NCBI RefSeq assembly: GCF_001426925.1
Contig: NZ_LMFR01000001.1
Coordinates: 176,946 to 240,945, forward strand
Reading direction: 5' to 3'
DNA: 64,000 nucleotides
DNA from: Microbacterium sp. Root53
Lineage (GTDB): Bacteria > Actinomycetota > Actinomycetes > Actinomycetales > Microbacteriaceae
Below are positions 7,778 through 17,200 of the stretch, one piece after another. The notes beneath the pieces were generated by a model. The model saw only the letters and a list, made by a program, of their open reading frames with translations, was not told the DNA's origin and did no database searches. Numbering within the stretch: the stretch's first letter is position 1; every line of letters starts with the position of its first letter. The position numbers were made by a program, and so were the translations under genes.

Positions 7778-8928
7778 CCGCCTCGCACGACGCCCGTTTC
7801 GAGACCGCAGCCGTCCACGCCGGACAGGAGCCGGACGGCCCCACGGGCGCGGTCATCCCGCCCGTGCACTTCTCCACCACGTACGTCCAGGACGGCATCG
7901 GCGGCCTGCGGGGCGGCTACGAGTACGGCCGCTCGGGCAACCCGACGCGCACCGCGCTCGAGACCCAGCTGGCCGCGCTCGAGGGCGGTGCCCGCGCTCT
8001 GTCGTTCGCGTCGGGCCTCGCGGCCGAGGACGCGCTGCTGCGCGCCGTGCTGCAGCCCGGCGACGAGGTGCTGCTCGGCAACGACGTCTACGGCGGCACC
8101 TACCGCCTGCTCGCGCGCGTGCTCGGCCCGTGGGGCGTCAAGCTGCGCGTGGTCGACCTGAGCGACCCGGCCGCGGTAGACGCGGCGTTCGCCGAGCGCG
8201 CTCCCCAGGTCGTGTGGGTCGAGACGCCCAGCAACCCGCTGCTGCGCATCACCGACATCCGCGCCCTGGCGGAGAAGTCCCGCGCCGCGGGCGCCCTGGT
8301 CGTGGTCGACAACACGTTCGCGTCGCCCGCGCTGCAGCAGCCGCTCGCGCTCGGCGCCGACGTCGTGGTGCACTCGACCACCAAGTACCTCGGCGGCCAC
8401 TCGGACGTCGTCGGCGGCGCGCTGGTGTTCGCCGACGAAGAGCTCGCCGAGAAGGCCAAGTTCCTGCAGTTCGCCGTCGGCGGGGTCTCGGGCCCGCTCG
8501 ACGCGTGGCTGACGACGCGAGGCATCAAGACGCTCGCCGTCCGGATGGAGCGCCACACCGCCAACGCGCAGGCGATCGCCGAGTACCTCGACGGGCACGG
8601 GAAGGTGGCCCGCGTGTACTACCCCGGCCTCGCGTCGCACCCCGGCCACGACATCGCCGCCGCGCAGATGTCCGGCTTCGGCGGCATCGTGTCGCTCGCG
8701 CTCGGCGACGGCGCGGCCGCGCGCCGCTTCGCGGAGTCGACGCGCCTGTTCACGCTCGCCGAGTCGCTCGGCGGCGTGGAGTCGCTCCTCAACTACCCCG
8801 ACGAGATGACGCACGCGTCCGTCCGCGGCACCGAGCTCGCCGTCCCCGACGACGTCGTGCGCCTCTCGGTCGGCATCGAGCACGTCGACGACCTGCTCGC
8901 GGACCTGGACGCCGCCCTCTCCTTCTAG
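7774..8928 (+). CDS. metB: Cystathionine gamma-synthase/gamma-lyase (Cys/Met metabolism PLP enzyme)
   Basis: A 384-residue fold-type I PLP enzyme of the Cys/Met metabolism family. PLP lysine is Lys204 in 'HSTTKYLGGHSD'; 'YEYGRSGNPTR' (the Tyr/Arg phosphate-binding strand from the neighbouring subunit), 'SGLAAEDALL' and 'VDNTFASP' are in the expected order, and the C-terminal 'SLGGVESL..P..MTH' is intact. Sequence alone does not separate the synthase (O-acyl-homoserine plus cysteine) from the lyase (cystathionine to cysteine); pairing with the beta-synthase makes lyase activity in reverse transsulfuration plausible. It is coupled to the upstream gene by a 4-base overlap, and the composite repeat starts at its stop codon. 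Confidence 0.87.
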   Translation: MTASHDARFETAAVHAGQEPDGPTGAVIPPVHFSTTYVQDGIGGLRGGYEYGRSGNPTRTALETQLAALEGGARALSFASGLAAEDALLRAVLQPGDEVLLGNDVYGGTYRLLARVLGPWGVKLRVVDLSDPAAVDAAFAERAPQVVWVETPSNPLLRITDIRALAEKSRAAGALVVVDNTFASPALQQPLALGADVVVHSTTKYLGGHSDVVGGALVFADEELAEKAKFLQFAVGGVSGPLDAWLTTRGIKTLAVRMERHTANAQAIAEYLDGHGKVARVYYPGLASHPGHDIAAAQMSGFGGIVSLALGDGAAARRFAESTRLFTLAESLGGVESLLNYPDEMTHASVRGTELAVPDDVVRLSVGIEHVDDLLADLDAALSF

Positions 8929-9064
8929 GAGCGTCTCGCACGCTCGCGCCGACGCTCCGCGCCGGACACTCGCGAGCGAGGAACGTCGCTTCGCTCCGTT
9001 CGGCAGCGCTTCGCGCTGCGGTTGGCCGCATCCGCGGCACGCTCGCTGCGCTCGCACGACAGTC
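8926..9064 (+). repeat. Composite GC-rich repeat, copy 1 (short form)
   Basis: Begins at the metB stop (CTAGGAGCG) and shares with copies at 36287-36480 and 43841-44040 a core of about 85 bases running through 'CGGACACTCGCGAGCGAGG', 'AACGTCGCTTCGCT' and 'GGCAGCGCTTCGCGCTGCG', then the CCGCATCCGCGGCACGCTCGCTG block. It lacks the inner segment of about 60 bases (with the TCCGTCCGTCGC palindrome) found in the other two and resumes with CGCTCGCACGAC. The many short hairpins may end transcription after metB. Confidence 0.8.
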
Positions 9065-9107
9065 GGCCGGATGAGCCGTCCGCACGTTCTCGTCAGGATC
9101 CCGCAAC

Positions 9108-9113
9108 TAGACT
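9108..9113 (+). promoter_or_regulatory. Putative -10 hexamer TAGACT
   Basis: TAGACT lies 36 bases before the ATG at 9149, downstream of the composite repeat; no other promoter-like motif is seen between the repeat and the gene. Confidence 0.4.
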
Positions 9114-9148
9114 GGGTGGGTCCCGCTCGAAGAGATCCTGGATCCGTC

Positions 9149-9790
9149 ATGCCCTCCGCCGCGCCCCTGCGAATGACCCCGCGTCACGTGCAGCTGCTGC
9201 GCGCGCTGTTCGCGGCCGTGGCGGCGCTCATGATCACGTTCTCGCCGGACCACTCGCACGAGGTGGGGCTGGCCGTGTTCGGCGGCTTCGGCATCGCGAC
9301 CGCCATGGTCTTCGCACTGGCCGCTTGGCTGGTCGCTCCCGCCGGGCACCGCGGCGCGCCCGTGCTGCTGGGCGCCGTCCACCTCGCCGCCGGCATGGCC
9401 GCGAGCGCGGTCGCCCTGCGCTCCGAGACGCTGCTCTTCGTCGTCCTGATCGCGTGGGCCCTGCTGGCCGGCATCGTCGAGCTCGCGATCGGGATCACGC
9501 AGCGCGCCAGGCTGGGCCGATCGGAGTCCCGCGACGCCGTCGTCGTCGGCGGGCTCACGATCCTGCTCGGCGCGATCCTGATCTTCGTCCGGCCCGAGTA
9601 CGCGCTGACCTACTCGATCGAGGAGGCGGGCGCCTTCACGCTCACGGGCACGACCATCGCGGTCGGCCTGTTCGGCGGCTACGCCGCCATCGTCGCGGTC
9701 TTCCTGGGCATCGCCGGGCTCTCGCCGGCCCCGTCCGAGCCCGCGAGCCTTGAGACCGCGGCCGCCGCGCCCCAGGAGGATCGACCGTGA
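9149..9790 (+). CDS. Six-helix membrane protein, DUF308/HdeD-like
   Basis: A 213-residue integral membrane protein with six hydrophobic segments (about residues 12-30, 40-62, 70-90, 95-117, 128-147 and 162-185) arranged as three pairs of helices, as in the DUF308/HdeD family. The function is not established for this family. The ATG at 9149 is preferred because the upstream extension is hydrophilic and overlaps the TAGACT promoter; no strong ribosome site is visible. Its stop overlaps the GTG of the next small membrane protein gene, so both are co-translated. Confidence 0.65.
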   Translation: MPSAAPLRMTPRHVQLLRALFAAVAALMITFSPDHSHEVGLAVFGGFGIATAMVFALAAWLVAPAGHRGAPVLLGAVHLAAGMAASAVALRSETLLFVVLIAWALLAGIVELAIGITQRARLGRSESRDAVVVGGLTILLGAILIFVRPEYALTYSIEEAGAFTLTGTTIAVGLFGGYAAIVAVFLGIAGLSPAPSEPASLETAAAAPQEDRP

Positions 9791-10101
9791 CCGACAAGCC
9801 CACCCGCCGCGACCTGATGCGCCCCGCCCAGCTGCTGGGGATCGCGTTCGGCGCCGCCCTGTTCGCGGGGCTGGTCACGGCGACCACCATGGGCGCGTTC
9901 CAGGCGCTGCCGGGCGAGGCTGTCGCGCACGCCTGGTCCGTCGCGGCGATCGCCGCCGGCGTCTCGTTCATCGTCGTCGCCCTGGGCCTGGCGATGCTGC
10001 TGCTCGTGGTCGATCCCGCGCAGCACGGCGAGACCGTCGACCGGCCCGTCCTGCTGCCCAAGGACCAGGACGACGCAGAGGGCGACCGGCCCGAGCGCTG
10101 A
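9787..10101 (+). CDS. Small two-helix membrane protein of unknown function
   Basis: A 104-residue protein with two predicted transmembrane helices (residues 14-38 and 46-73) separated by a short loop, and a charged C-terminus rich in Asp, Glu and Lys. The GTG start overlaps the stop of the DUF308-like gene (GTGA), which suggests a functional pair. I do not recognise the family. An inverted repeat follows (10154-10168, GAGGCG..CGCCTC), before the metal transporter operon. Confidence 0.7.
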   Translation: MTDKPTRRDLMRPAQLLGIAFGAALFAGLVTATTMGAFQALPGEAVAHAWSVAAIAAGVSFIVVALGLAMLLLVVDPAQHGETVDRPVLLPKDQDDAEGDRPER

Positions 10102-10182
10102 CCCCGGTCGGACCCCGACCGCCCCGCGCGCTCAGTCGCGCCCACCTCCTTCCGGAGGCGCCGCGCCTCGATCGGAGGTTGT

Positions 10183-10222
10183 TTTCGGCGACCCGAAATC
10201 CTAAAGTTTCGGTGTGCCTAAA
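10183..10222 (+). promoter_or_regulatory. Twin metalloregulator boxes overlapping a -10 hexamer and start codon
   Basis: TTTCGGCGACCCGAAA (10183-10198) is a 6-4-6 inverted repeat. A second imperfect copy, TTTCGGTGTGCCTAAA (10207-10222), begins 24 bases later and overlaps the GTG start. The -10 hexamer TAAAGT (10202-10207) lies between them, 12 bases before the start codon, so binding would block both promoter and leaderless start. This resembles DtxR/MntR-type control of manganese or iron uptake; the regulator gene is not in the window. Confidence 0.65.
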
Positions 10223-11137
10223 AATCGTCACGCCGTCGTCCGCTCGCTCGCGCTGATCCTCGTCCTCGCGCCGGTGCTGAGCGCGTGCGGCTCCTCTGCG
10301 GATCCGGCCGACGACCGCCCCACGGTGCTGACGACGTTCACCGTGCTGGCCGACATCGCGCAGAACGTGGCGGGCGATCACCTCTCGGTGCAGTCGATCA
10401 CCAAGGCGGGCGCCGAGATCCACGGCTACGAGCCGACGCCGGGCGACATCCGGCGCGCCGCCGAGGCCGACCTAATCCTCGACAACGGGCTCAACCTCGA
10501 GGCCTGGTTCGCGCAGTTCGTGGAGTCCGTCGACGTGCCGCACGTGGTCGTGTCGGAGAGCGTCGAGCCGATCGACATCGCGGGCGACGCGTACGCCGGG
10601 ACGCCGAATCCGCACGCCTGGATGAGCCCGCTCAACGTGCAGACGTACGTCGCGAACATGGTCGAGGCGTTCTCGGAGCTCGACCCCGCGCACGCGGACG
10701 ACTACGAGGCCAACGGCGCCGCGTACTCGGCGCAGCTGCAGCAGGTGCACGACGAGCTGGTCGCGGCGCTCGCTGAGCTGCCCGAGGGGGAGCGGGCGCT
10801 CGTGACGTGCGAGGGGGCGTTCTCGTACCTGGCCCGCGACGCCGGCCTCGCGGAGGCGTACATCTGGCCGGTCAACGCCGAGCAGCAGGCGACGCCGCAG
10901 CAGATCGCGGCGGCGATCGAGTTCGTGGAGGGCAACGGCGTGGCGGCCGTGTTCTGCGAGTCGACCGTCTCCGACCGGCCGATGCGCCAGGTGGTCGAGG
11001 CGACCGGCGCCGAGTTCGGCGGCGTGCTCTACGTGGACTCCCTGTCCGAGCCGGACGGGCCCGTCCCGACCTACCTCGACCTGATCCGCCACGACGCCGA
11101 CACGATCGTCGAGGCCCTGACGGGCGGCGGATCATGA
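10214..11137 (+). CDS. Manganese/zinc ABC transporter, substrate-binding lipoprotein
   Basis: A 307-residue lipoprotein: signal peptide with lipobox 'VLSAC' (lipidated Cys25), then a cluster A-I (ZnuA/PsaA/MntA) solute-binding protein. Metal ligands are visible as His in 'AEIHGYEPTPGD' (about residue 69) and 'PNPHAWMSP' (about 135), with later Glu and Asp ('FCESTVSD', 'LYVDSLS'). There is no His-rich loop, unlike the zinc-type paralogue at 36611-37606, which with the different operator favours manganese (or iron). The GTG at 10214 is the only start giving a complete signal peptide and appears leaderless. It overlaps the ATPase gene by ATGA. Confidence 0.87.
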   Translation: MPKNRHAVVRSLALILVLAPVLSACGSSADPADDRPTVLTTFTVLADIAQNVAGDHLSVQSITKAGAEIHGYEPTPGDIRRAAEADLILDNGLNLEAWFAQFVESVDVPHVVVSESVEPIDIAGDAYAGTPNPHAWMSPLNVQTYVANMVEAFSELDPAHADDYEANGAAYSAQLQQVHDELVAALAELPEGERALVTCEGAFSYLARDAGLAEAYIWPVNAEQQATPQQIAAAIEFVEGNGVAAVFCESTVSDRPMRQVVEATGAEFGGVLYVDSLSEPDGPVPTYLDLIRHDADTIVEALTGGGS

Positions 11138-11874
11138 GCGCCGCGATCGAGGTGCGCGACGTCACCGTCCGCTACGGCGACGTCCTCGCGCTCGACGACG
11201 TCTCGCTGAGCGTGCCCGCCGGCCGCGTCACGGGACTGGTCGGGATGAACGGATCCGGCAAGTCCACGCTGTTCAAGACCATCACCGGGCAGCTGAGGCC
11301 GGAGCGCGGCTCCGTGCTGCTCGACGGCGCGGACCCGGCGTCGGCGCGCCGTCGCGGCCGGATCGGCTACGTGCCGCAGAGCGAGGACGTCGACTGGTCC
11401 TTCCCCGTGTCCGTGCGCGACGTCGTCATGATGGGCCGGTACGGCCGCACGGGCATCACGCGCCGGCCGCGCGCGGCCGATCGGGCGGCGGTCGCGGAGG
11501 CGCTCGAGCGCGTCGAGCTCTCGGCCCTCGCCGACCGCCAGATCGGGCAGCTGTCCGGCGGGCAGCGCAAGCGCGCGTTCGTGGCGCGCGGCATCGCGCA
11601 GGAGGCGGACATCCTGCTGCTGGACGAGCCCTTCGCGGGCGTCGACAAGCGCTCCGAGGGCACGATCGTGCGGCTGCTGCGCGACCTGGCCGCCGACGGC
11701 CGCACGGTGCTGGTGTCGACGCACGACCTGCACGCGCTGCCCGATCTGGCCGACGAGGCCGTGCTGCTGCTGCACCGCGTGCTGTTCCACGGGCCGGTGG
11801 CAGAGGCGCTTCGGCCCGAGGCGCTGGCGCGCGTGTTCGGGCTCGAGCCGCGCGGCGGGGAGGACGCCGCATGA
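11134..11874 (+). CDS. Manganese/zinc ABC transporter, ATP-binding protein
   Basis: A 246-residue ABC ATPase with Walker A 'GMNGSGKST', Q-loop 'YVPQ', signature 'LSGGQRKRAF', Walker B 'ILLLDEPF' and switch His in 'VLVSTHDLH'. 'AGVDKRSE' after Walker B is typical of the Mn/Zn/Fe-chelate (MntB/ZnuC) branch. It energises the permease encoded next, with overlaps of 4 bases on both sides, so the order is binding protein, ATPase, permease in one operon. Confidence 0.9.
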   Translation: MSAAIEVRDVTVRYGDVLALDDVSLSVPAGRVTGLVGMNGSGKSTLFKTITGQLRPERGSVLLDGADPASARRRGRIGYVPQSEDVDWSFPVSVRDVVMMGRYGRTGITRRPRAADRAAVAEALERVELSALADRQIGQLSGGQRKRAFVARGIAQEADILLLDEPFAGVDKRSEGTIVRLLRDLAADGRTVLVSTHDLHALPDLADEAVLLLHRVLFHGPVAEALRPEALARVFGLEPRGGEDAA

Positions 11875-12734
11875 GCCCGCTCGACCTCATCCTGGACCCG
11901 TTGCAGTACGACTTCATGCTGCGCGCGCTCGCCACCACCGTGGTCGCGGCGATCGTGTGCGCGCTGCTGTCGTGCTGGCTGGTGCTGGTCGGCTGGTCGC
12001 TCATGGGCGACGCCGTCTCGCACTCCGTGCTGCCCGGGGTCGTGCTCGCCTACGTCGTCGGCGCCCCGTTCGCGCTGGGCGCGCTCGTGTTCGGGCTGCT
12101 CTCCGTCGCGCTGATCGGCGTCGTGCGCGGCACCAGCCGCGTCAAGGAGGACGCCGCGATCGGCATCGTGTTCACGACGCTGTTCGCGCTCGGTCTCGTG
12201 CTGATCTCGGTCACGCCGAGCAACACCGACCTCAACCACATCATCTTCGGCAACATCCTGGGCGTCTCCGCCGCCGAGCTCATCCAGGTCGCGGTGCTCG
12301 CGGCCGTGGCGCTCGCGGTGCTGCTGGTCAAGCGGCGCGACCTCACGCTGTTCGCCTTCGACCCGACGCACGCGTTCGCGATCGGGCTGTCGCCCCGCCT
12401 GCTGGGCGCCATGCTGCTGGGCGTGCTCGCGCTCACGTCGGTCGTGGCCCTGCAGGTGGTCGGTGTCGTGCTCGTCGTGGCGATGCTCATCATCCCGGGC
12501 GCGACCGCGCACCTGCTCACCGACCGGTTCGGGCGGATGCTCGTGATCGCGCCCGCGCTCGCGGTGGCGTCCTCGGTCGTCGGCATCTACCTGAGCTACT
12601 GGCTCGACGCGTCGCCGGGAGGCCTCGTGGTCGTGGTGCAGGGCGTCGTGTTCGCGCTCGTCTACCTGTTCGCGCCGCGCCACGGCGTGGTGCGCCGAGG
12701 CGCGCGGCGCAGGGCCGCGGCCCGCGCGCGCTGA
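11871..12734 (+). CDS. Manganese/zinc ABC transporter, permease
   Basis: A 287-residue membrane protein of the ABC-3 (ZnuB/MntC) family with about eight helices. Family marks are 'GDAVSHSVLPGVVLAY' (residues about 47-62), 'EDAAIGIVFTTLFALG' and 'VVGVVLVVAMLIIPGATAHLLT'. It follows the ATPase with a 4-base overlap. The C-terminus is a short Arg/Ala-rich tail (RRGARRRAAARAR). The next gene on the same strand is 126 bases away with its own promoter. Confidence 0.9.
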   Translation: MSPLDLILDPLQYDFMLRALATTVVAAIVCALLSCWLVLVGWSLMGDAVSHSVLPGVVLAYVVGAPFALGALVFGLLSVALIGVVRGTSRVKEDAAIGIVFTTLFALGLVLISVTPSNTDLNHIIFGNILGVSAAELIQVAVLAAVALAVLLVKRRDLTLFAFDPTHAFAIGLSPRLLGAMLLGVLALTSVVALQVVGVVLVVAMLIIPGATAHLLTDRFGRMLVIAPALAVASSVVGIYLSYWLDASPGGLVVVVQGVVFALVYLFAPRHGVVRRGARRRAAARAR

Positions 12735-12806
12735 CGCGGCCGGGCGCGGCCAGGGGAGAGGTCCCCGCGCGGGCCCCGCGGCGCGGTCGCGCCGGCACGC
12801 GGTGGG

Positions 12807-12812
12807 TACTGT
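12807..12812 (+). promoter_or_regulatory. Putative -10 hexamer TACTGT for the RDD-FHA/eccC operon
   Basis: TACTGT lies 54 bases before the GTG at 12861, and a GGGAGGAGGGGG ribosome site precedes that GTG. It lacks the CCATGG-type element found at other promoters of this island. Confidence 0.45.
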
Positions 12813-12860
12813 GGAGCCTGTCCGCGGCCGTGCGCGGAATGGGAGGAGGGGGCCGACGGC

Positions 12861-14243
12861 GTGATCTGGGAAATCGACGACGAGACCCGTCCGATCGAGG
12901 GCGTCGACGCACAGGGGCGGCCCGATCCGGCCTATGCCGCGGCCCTCGGGCTCGTGCGCGCGCCGTACGGCCGTCGCGCAGCCGCGGCCCTCGTCGACGC
13001 CGTCGTGTGGCTCGCGCTGCAGCTGCCGTTCCTGCTGGGCGCGCTCCCGCTGCTGCTCAAGCTGACCTCCGGGTCGATCTCGCTGTACGGATTCGTGAAC
13101 CACCCGCAGTTCGTGCTCGCGGTCGTCATGGCCGGCGCGAGCGTGCTGCTGTCGCTGATCCTGCTCGTCGTGCAGCTCGTGCTGCACGGGCGCCGGGGCC
13201 TGACGATCGGCAAGGCCGTGGCCGGCATCCGGTCCGTGAACGTCCTGACGCTCGAGCGCCCGGGCGTGGGGCGCGTGCTGCTGCGCGACCTCGTGCTGTC
13301 GGCGGTAGCGATCCTGCCGCTCGGCCTGCCGCTGTTCCTGATCTCGCCCGTGCTCGACCCGGACCGCCGCGGCCGCGCCTGGCACGACAAGGCGGGCCGG
13401 CTGTGGCTCGTCGACGTCCGCAAGGGCCTGAACCCGTATGACGAGAAGCGGATGCGCGTCGCGCGCAAGATGGTGCGCGCCGAGCCGATCGCCGAGCGGG
13501 CGCCGCTGCCCTCGCTCGCGACGTCGGCCGACCCGGTGGGCCAGGCGGGCTACCGGCCGGGGGGCCGACTCAGCGCGGGGGTGATCGGCGCCGCGAAGCC
13601 GTACGACGGGGGTGCGCGGCCGCAGGTCGGCCTCACGGATCTCCCCGCCGCCCCGGTCGCACCGGTCGTGGGCGAGGAGGGGAAGCCCGTGCTCGGCGGC
13701 TACCGCCTCCGGGACGCGGCCGAGCCCGCGCCGCCGCCCGCCCCCGCCGACATCCCGACCGCTGTCCCGGCCGCACCGGCCGCGCCGACCGCTGCCCAGC
13801 CCGCCCCGCCACCGCCCGCCCCACCCGCCGCCCCCGCGCGCCCCGCGCCTGAGCCGCCCGTCGAGGTGCTGATCGGGGCCGCCGCCGTCACCCCGGCCGC
13901 CCCGGCCAGGCAGCCGGCCCGGTTCCTGCTGCGCTTCGACGACGGCCAGCACGTCCTGGTGTCGCAGGCGATCGTGCTGGGCCGCCGGCCCGAGCCCTCG
14001 GGCATCGCCGCGGGCGCGCAGGCGGTCGCGATCGCCGACGAGACGCGCTCGCTGTCCAAGACGCACGCGGTCGTGCGCCCCGTCGACGGCGGCCTCGAGA
14101 TCGTCGACTGCCATTCGACCAACGGCACGGCGGTCTTGCGCGGGGGCGTCGAGCACCCGCTCGCGCCCGGGGGCTCGGCGACCGCGGCGGCCGGCGATGT
14201 GGTGCGGATCGGGGACAGGACCGCGGCGGTGGAGCGAGTATGA
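12861..14243 (+). CDS. RDD-family membrane protein with C-terminal FHA domain (type VII locus)
   Basis: A 460-residue protein. Residues about 30-190 form an RDD domain with three hydrophobic segments (about 40-67, 84-110, 142-166) and the RDD signature 'LTIGKAVAGIRSV'. A long Pro/Ala-rich linker (about 285-340) leads to a cytoplasmic FHA domain (about 357-455: 'IVLGRRPEP', 'SLSKTHAVV', 'STNGT'), which binds phosphothreonine. It ends 31 bases before eccC, whose product also carries an FHA domain, so it is probably a membrane partner or phospho-dependent adaptor of the secretion ATPase. The role is inferred from context. Confidence 0.82.
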   Translation: MIWEIDDETRPIEGVDAQGRPDPAYAAALGLVRAPYGRRAAAALVDAVVWLALQLPFLLGALPLLLKLTSGSISLYGFVNHPQFVLAVVMAGASVLLSLILLVVQLVLHGRRGLTIGKAVAGIRSVNVLTLERPGVGRVLLRDLVLSAVAILPLGLPLFLISPVLDPDRRGRAWHDKAGRLWLVDVRKGLNPYDEKRMRVARKMVRAEPIAERAPLPSLATSADPVGQAGYRPGGRLSAGVIGAAKPYDGGARPQVGLTDLPAAPVAPVVGEEGKPVLGGYRLRDAAEPAPPPAPADIPTAVPAAPAAPTAAQPAPPPPAPPAAPARPAPEPPVEVLIGAAAVTPAAPARQPARFLLRFDDGQHVLVSQAIVLGRRPEPSGIAAGAQAVAIADETRSLSKTHAVVRPVDGGLEIVDCHSTNGTAVLRGGVEHPLAPGGSATAAAGDVVRIGDRTAAVERV

Positions 14244-14274
14244 CCGCGCCGCGCACATACACGGGGGATCACGC

Positions 14275-17200
14275 ATGAGGCTCAAGCTGACGCTGCACCG
14301 CCAGGGGGTGGAGCCGGTCGACATCGTCGTGACGACGGACTCGACCGCCACCGCGGGGGATGTCGCCCGCTACATCGCCGAGGCCGACCCGGCGCGCACG
14401 GTCGCGGCCTCCGAGGCCGACGTGCTCACGCTCGCCGTGGCGCCGCCCACGGGCGAGGCGCTCCAGCCGCTGCAGCCCGACGTGCCGATCGGCGAGGCGC
14501 CGATCGGATCCGGCTTCGCGGCGTCCGTCGTCAACCTCGGTCCGCACCACATCCCGTCCCTCCCCGAGGGGCAGCGCGACGCCGTGGGCGTGCTGCGCGC
14601 GACCGACGGGCCGCTCGCCGGTCAGGAGTTCCGCGTCGCCGCGGGGCACGTCTTCATCGGACGCGACGCGGGCAATGACGTCGTGCTGGCCGACCCCATG
14701 GTGTCCAAGCGCCACGCCCGCCTCGAGCTCGGCGCGCACGCCGAGCTGGTGGACCTCAACTCGGCCAACGGCGTGATCGTCGACGGCGTCTCGGTGCAGC
14801 GGGTGCGCATCGAGCCGGGCAAGCCCTTCGTGATCGGGGCCACGACACTCGTCCTGTACCTGGCGCGCGCGTTCGACGGGACGGCCGGCGGCGATCCGGT
14901 GCTGGAGCGGGGCGGCGGGCTGCTGTTCAACCGCAGCCCGCGCGTCGAGGTGCGCTACCCCGGCACGGCCTTCAAGGCGCCGCGCCTGCCCACCGAGAAG
15001 ATCGGCCGCCTGTTCCCGTGGCCGATCCTGATCGCGCCGATCATCATGGGCATCGCGCTGTACTCGATGAACGGCAACCCGCGCGCCCTGCTGATGATCG
15101 TCATGACCCCGCTCATGGCGCTCGGCAACATCATCAACCAATCGGTCCAGAGCAGGAAGCAGACGAACCACGAGTTCCTGCTGTTCGAGCGGCAGTTCGA
15201 GAAGCTCGAGGAGGACCTCTTCCGCGGCAAGCCCGAGGAGGAGAAGGCCCGCAACGAGGAGGCCCCGCCGGTCGCCGAGGTGTTCGAGCACGCCATGCGG
15301 CTCGGGCCCATGCTGTGGACGCGGCGCCCCGAGCACTGGAACTTCCTGGCGCTGCGCCTCGGCACGTGCCGCCTGCCCGCCCGCAACACGATCGGCGACT
15401 TCGAGCAGCCCGACGGGCTGCCCGAGTACATCGAGCGCGTCGAGCGGCTGCGCGAGCGCTACGCGGATGTCGACGACGTGCCCGTGTTCGACACGCTCCC
15501 CGCCGCCGGATCCATCGGCATCGCAGGCCCGCACGCGCCCGTCGCCGACACCATGCGGGGCATCGCCGTCCAGCTGTTCGGCCTGCACGCGCCCAACGAG
15601 GTCGTCACGGTCGCGTTCGCCGACACCACGTGGATCGAGGAGCTCGACTGGATCAAGTGGCTGCCGCACACCACGAGCGAGACCAGCCCCTTCAAGAGCC
15701 AGGCGCTCGCCGACTCGGCGCCCACCTCCACCGCCCTGCTCAGCGCCTTGGAGGAGTACGTGCTGCGCGCGAGTGGGGGATCCTCCGAGCCGCGCGGCCC
15801 GTTCAAGGAGGACTGGAACCCGCTCGTCTACGGCACGGACGTCGCGCGCGCCGCCAACGACCACGCGCAGCGGCCGCGGGTCTCGGTCATCGTGTTCGTC
15901 ACGAGCGACGCCCCCGTCGACCGCGCGCGCCTGACCGACGTGCTCGAGCGCGGCGCCGACCACGGCGTGCACGCGGTCTTCCTCTCGCCGACCGTCGAGT
16001 CGCTGCCCGCCGTGTGCCGCAGCTACATCGACGTCACGGGCGGGCTGGACGACGCCCGCGTCGGCCTCGTCCGCACGGGCGACCTGCTCGAGCACGTGCG
16101 CGTCGAGGGCGTGTCGAACGGCTACATGCAGATGCTGGCGCGCCGGCTCGCGCCCGTCGTGGACGCCAGCACGGTCGTGCACGACGCGTCCGACATCCCC
16201 AACTCCGTGATGTTCCTGCCGCTCGTCGGCCAGGAGATCGCCGAGGACCCGCACGCCGTCATCGAGCGCTGGCGGCAGAACAACACGATCATCGACCGCA
16301 CCCCAGGCCCGCGCCCTCGCCTGAAGAAGGCCGGGTCGCTGCGCGCCATCATCGGCCAGGGCGCGACCGACGCCATGACGCTCGACCTGCGGTCCCAGGG
16401 CCCGCACGCCCTGGTGGGCGGCACCACGGGCGCCGGCAAGTCCGAGTTCCTGCAGGCCTGGGTGCTCGGCATGGCGTCGGCGCACAGCCCCGACCGCGTC
16501 ACGTTCCTGTTCGTCGACTACAAGGGCGGCTCCGCCTTCGCCGACTGCGTCGACCTGCCGCACTGCGTGGGTCTCGTCACCGACCTCAGCCCGCACCTCG
16601 TGCGGCGCGCGCTCACCAGCCTGCGCGCCGAGCTGCACCACCGCGAGCACCTGTTCAACCGCAAGAAGGCCAAGGACCTCCTCGAGCTCGAGAAGCGGCA
16701 GGACCCCGAGACGCCGCCCGCGCTCGTGCTCGTGATCGACGAGTTCGCCGCCCTGGCGAGCGAGGTGCCGGAGTTCGTGGACGGCGTGGTCGACATCGCC
16801 CAGCGCGGCCGCTCGCTCGGCATCCACCTGATCATGGCGACGCAGCGCCCGGCCGGCGTGATCAAGGACAACCTGCGCGCCAACACCAACCTCCGCATCG
16901 CGCTGCGCATGGCCGACGAGTCCGACTCGCGCGACGTCGTCGACGACGAGATCGCCGCGACGTTCCCGCCGTCGATCCCCGGCCGCGCGATCGCGAAGAC
17001 CGGCCCCGGCCGCCTCGTCCCCTTCCAGTCCGCCTACGCCGGCGGATGGACGTCCACCGACGACACCGTGCCGGTCGAGGTGCGCGTTGCCCAGCTCGGG
17101 TTCGGCACGACCGCCGAGTGGGAGCCCGACCGCCCCGCCGAGTCCGACGCCCACGAGCACGACCTCGGCCCGAACGACCAGAAGCGCATCGTGAGCACGG

